Below are positions 6,527 to 8,013 of a stretch of DNA of 8,013 nt, in pieces. The DNA is from Dehalococcoidia bacterium. Its GTDB lineage: Bacteria; Chloroflexota; Dehalococcoidia; GIF9; AB-539-J10. Under the pieces are notes generated by a model. The model ran no database searches. It was given only the letters and a program-made list of their open reading frames with translations, and was not told where the DNA came from. A program made the position numbers and the translations under genes. Every line of letters starts with the position of its first letter. Position 1 is the stretch's first letter. The stretch spans positions 1 through 8,013 of the forward strand of contig JAUVYX010000033.1 in assembly GCA_030602865.1 (NCBI GenBank), read 5' to 3'.

Positions 6527-6811
6527 TCAGCGACCCAAGGCGCTCTCCAAGAAATCCCGCTCTACCTTGAGCTGGCCAATCTGCTGGTAGAGCTGGGCAA
6601 TGAGGCTGGCATCGTCTTTCTTCTTGTGGTCATGGTCACCGCCGAAGACACCGGCAGCGCCCTCAGCCAGAGAATTCTTCCATTTGTGAATCTGGCCAGG
6701 ATGAACCTCAAATCTATTGGCCAGTTCGGCTATCGTCTCTTCTCCCTTTAATGCTTCCAGGGCTACCCTGGCTTTAAATGATGGGCTGTGTTTCCTTCGA
6801 TGCTGTTTCAT
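6527..6811 (-). CDS. IS3-family transposase orfA (HTH_Tnp_1)
   Basis: A 94-residue DNA-binding protein of the IS3/IS911 OrfA type. The helix-turn-helix covers about 8-50 ([32 protein letters not shown]), followed by a leucine-rich coiled coil at about 67-90 ([20 protein letters not shown]) used for multimerisation. A good ribosome site, AGGAGG at 6820-6825 on the complement, lies 8 bases before the ATG. The stop at 6527-6529 is passed by the orfB frame at -1, consistent with programmed frameshifting, though I see no clear A6G slippery run. The gene itself looks intact. Confidence 0.92.
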   Translation of the reverse strand: MKQHRRKHSPSFKARVALEALKGEETIAELANRFEVHPGQIHKWKNSLAEGAAGVFGGDHDHKKKDDASLIAQLYQQIGQLKVERDFLESALGR

Positions 6812-6867
6812 ATCCTGCTCCTCCTCTTCTGTCTTTATTATTTTATGGAGCAGAACCCACTCTTAAC

Positions 6868-6896
6868 AACCTGTCCAATTTTCGGGGACCACCTCA
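6868..6896 (-). repeat. IS terminal inverted repeat (orfA end)
   Basis: On the minus strand it begins TGAGGTGGTCCCC and matches the other end at 5674. It is followed outside by the TGC target duplicate at 6897-6899. Confidence 0.9.
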
Positions 6897-6918
6897 TGCC
6901 TCACCTGATAGTGAGGCA
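6897..6918. repeat. Perfect small palindrome at the IS insertion point
   Basis: TGCCTCAC (6897-6904) and GTGAGGCA (6911-6918) form a perfect 8-bp stem with a 6-nt loop. The first TGC is the IS target duplicate, so the IS went into the edge of this palindrome. It lies 54 bp inside attR and could be a binding site near the recombination site, or just a preferred IS target. Confidence 0.55.
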
Positions 6919-6942
6919 CTTGACCAGCTATGCAACCTTTTA

Positions 6943-7024
6943 ATGATAAAGCTGGCTGAAAAACAGAATGGGTGCTTGCTTCCCAAGCAAGGTGTCGCGA
7001 GTTCGAATCTCGTCACCCGCTCCA
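6943..7024 (+). other. Candidate detached 5' end of the integrase gene at attR
   Basis: An ATG at 6943 opens a frame (MIKLAEKQNG) that enters the att repeat in exactly the reading frame the integrase uses at attL (CLLPKQGVASSNLVTRS). In the excised circle, attP would fuse this ATG to the integrase body at 1543, giving about 300 codons. In the integrated state the two parts are 5.4 kb apart. No clear ribosome site precedes the ATG, and the tRNA-encoded peptide appears in many chance frames over tRNA genes, so this is an inference from frame continuity and the lack of any ATG start at the attL side. Confidence 0.5.
6972..7024 (+). repeat. attR: 53-bp direct repeat, right copy (tRNA-Gly 3' fragment)
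   Basis: A perfect copy of 1490-1542: anticodon arm, variable loop, T arm, 3' acceptor strand and CCA. It lacks the 5' acceptor strand, D arm and promoter, so it is not a functional tRNA. It is the original 3' end of the chromosomal tRNA displaced by the element. Confidence 0.95.
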
Positions 7025-7156
7025 TCTGTGTTCACCCTGAGATTCCAGTACTTCCAAATCCTACTCAGGTAACAGCCAAATACCCCGATATATACCTATA
7101 TCTCATACCAGTACAACCGACTACCAAACTATATAAATAAACATATAACACGAGAA
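7025..7156. other. Chromosomal intergenic sequence between attR and the radical SAM gene
   Basis: In the empty site this would be the sequence right after tRNA-Gly. It is AT-rich with no gene and no clear hairpin terminator. A GTTCAC at 7030-7035 resembles the short motifs near the integrase but may be chance. Confidence 0.5.
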
Positions 7157-8013
7157 CTAATCATATATGTAAAATGGGTGTCCGTTTTCTTTGAAATGAG
7201 GCTTGTAATTATCTGCTGCATCCATCTCCTGAATCCAGCCATTTCCCATACCCAGCCCATCAAGCACCTCAATCGTTTCCCTGTACTCTAACGCGGATAT
7301 CTTTCGACACAGTTGTGGCATTTGTTTTGCTAAGTGCGTTGGGAAATACTGTGCCATGATACTTACTGAGATGTCAGGTGATAGCTCTTTGGCTATCCAT
7401 GACAATGATTTGCTTGTACCAGCAATGTGGTTTGGGAGAATGAGATGACGTATTATCAATCCTCTCCGGACTAATCCTGTGCTATCCAATATCAAATTTT
7501 TCCCCACCTGGCGATACATCTCCATGATAGCTTTACGGGCATACATCACATAATTTGAGGTACCAGAATAATCTCTTGCATATGTGTCGGAGGCATACTT
7601 TAAATCTGGTAAATAGATATCTATGATGCCGTCGAGCATCCGGAGGCTTTCCTCTGAGTCGTATGCATTTGTATTGTAAATCAGTGGTAAACGCAGTCCC
7701 TGAGGAATCGCTTCCAGGACAGCCCTCACTAACTGAGCGGTGAAATGAGAAGGGGAAATAAAACTGATACTGTGACACTCCAGCTCATTCTGAAGATACA
7801 GCATGTTTTTTACTAGAACTTGAATGCTGGTTTCCTTGGAGATTTGATGTTCTGAATCCTGGCTTATCTGGTAATTCTGGCAATAAACACAGCTCATATT
7901 GCAATTACCGAAGAATATAGCCCCGGTACCCTTAGTTCCTGATATAACTGGTTCTTCCCCATGGTGATCACATACAGCAGAAATTATCGGCAGATATCCA
8001 GAATGGCAATAAC
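7157..8013 (-). CDS. Radical SAM protein, COG1313 / PflA-like (5' end beyond the window)
   Basis: The last 284 or so residues of a radical SAM enzyme related to the pyruvate formate-lyase-activating group, of unknown substrate. The frame stays open past the apparent ATG at 7897 to the window edge, reading CDHHGEEPVISGTKGTG, then AIFFGNCNMSCVYCQN. The 4Fe-4S cluster motif CxxxCxxC is therefore at 7880-7903, and starting at 7897 would cut it in half. Further COG1313-like blocks are SFISPSHFTAQLV, PLIYNTNAYDSEESL, DIYLPDLKYA, RHLILPNHIAGT and a GNGWIQE ending. The N-terminal Cys-rich segment usual in this family would lie outside the window. It ends with TAG and converges on the tRNA, and it belongs to the chromosome, not the element. 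Confidence 0.9.
   Translation of the reverse strand, partial: YCHSGYLPIISAVCDHHGEEPVISGTKGTGAIFFGNCNMSCVYCQNYQISQDSEHQISKETSIQVLVKNMLYLQNELECHSISFISPSHFTAQLVRAVLEAIPQGLRLPLIYNTNAYDSEESLRMLDGIIDIYLPDLKYASDTYARDYSGTSNYVMYARKAIMEMYRQVGKNLILDSTGLVRRGLIIRHLILPNHIAGTSKSLSWIAKELSPDISVSIMAQYFPTHLAKQMPQLCRKISALEYRETIEVLDGLGMGNGWIQEMDAADNYKPHFKENGHPFYIYD

Larger units (their letters stand above)
5674..6896 (-). mobile_element. IS3-family insertion sequence, internally deleted
   Basis: The ends are imperfect inverted repeats starting TGAGGTGG.CCCC on both sides (5674 inward; 6896 inward on the minus strand), with further matching at GGACAGG. A 3-bp target duplication TGC flanks it (5671-5673 and 6897-6899), as expected for IS3. 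It holds orfA and orfB on the minus strand, orfB in the -1 frame. It is visibly more GC-rich than its surroundings, so it came from another sequence background. Its 1,223 bp is short by roughly 85-90 bp, which fits the segment missing from orfB. Confidence 0.93.
1490..7024. mobile_element. Integrative element / small genomic island in tRNA-Gly(CCC)
   Basis: A perfect 53-bp direct repeat of the tRNA 3' end bounds the element at both sides, and a tyrosine recombinase lies immediately inside the left copy, the classic layout of tRNA-targeting islands. The distance from repeat to repeat is 5,482 bp, the predicted size of the excised circle. Contents in order are the integrase (one nonsense codon), a non-coding region, a first inverted-iteron repeat, the Shedu-TIR gene, a second such repeat, and a truncated gene interrupted by an IS3-family element. 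No conjugation, capsid or packaging gene is present. It is either a minimal satellite-like element or the shrunken remnant of a larger one. Confidence 0.92.

Noticed and set aside
1430..7030. CACAGATGG (1430-1438) and CCATCTGTG (7022-7030) as extra inverted repeats flanking the island
   Set aside because: Nine bases only, one inside the tRNA promoter spacer and the other overlapping the CCA end of attR. The match is likely chance and is not in line with tyrosine recombinase site layout.
6778..7140. A 120-codon plus-strand open frame across the IS end and attR
   Set aside because: Its first part is antisense to orfA and the IS terminal repeat, and its end is tRNA fragment and intergenic sequence. 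Only the part from ATG 6943 has possible meaning, as the detached integrase start.
7157..7897. Radical SAM gene starting at ATG 7897
   Set aside because: The Met lies between the first and second Cys of the CxxxCxxC cluster motif, and the frame continues open to the window edge with family-like sequence.

Overview
The window looks like a low-GC bacterial chromosome, probably Dehalococcoidia (Chloroflexota). This rests on a Re-type citrate/homocitrate synthase-like gene at the left and a COG1313-type radical SAM gene at the right, both resembling anaerobe proteins; it is an inference from remembered family resemblance, not a search. The chromosomal backbone is a (homo)citrate synthase-like gene (9-1259, +) with a clear hairpin terminator, a tRNA-Gly(CCC) with a textbook promoter (1426-1542, +), and a radical SAM gene (7157 to beyond the right edge, -).

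A 5,482-bp integrative element sits in the 3' half of the tRNA. A perfect 53-bp direct repeat marks its ends (attL 1490-1542 inside the intact tRNA, attR 6972-7024). Just inside attL is a tyrosine recombinase gene whose open frame runs through the tRNA 3' half and is broken by one in-frame TAG. The matching frame at attR continues upstream to an ATG at 6943. Excision would therefore join a new 5' end to the integrase gene: the attachment site appears to lie within the coding frame, and integration splits it.

The cargo is one large minus-strand gene (2823-4928, 701 aa). It fuses an N-terminal Shedu-type DUF4263 PD-(D/E)XK nuclease-like domain to a TIR domain carrying the NADase-type glutamate, followed by about 350 residues I do not recognise. 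This is a candidate single-gene anti-phage defence system with an unusual architecture. It is bracketed by two about 80-bp repeats in opposite orientation (2610-2691 and 5112-5191). Each repeat is itself three GGTTA units, an AT-rich centre and three inverted units, with a spacing near 10 bp. They may be an origin, operators, or the ends of a cargo module.

Right of the second repeat is a C-terminal fragment of an unrecognised gene (5197 to about 5673, possibly replication related), interrupted by a GC-rich IS3-family element (5674-6896, TGC target duplication). The IS transposase lacks the segment that should carry the first Asp of its DDE triad. The element thus seems partly decayed (amber in int, dead IS, truncated gene), while the Shedu-TIR gene is intact.
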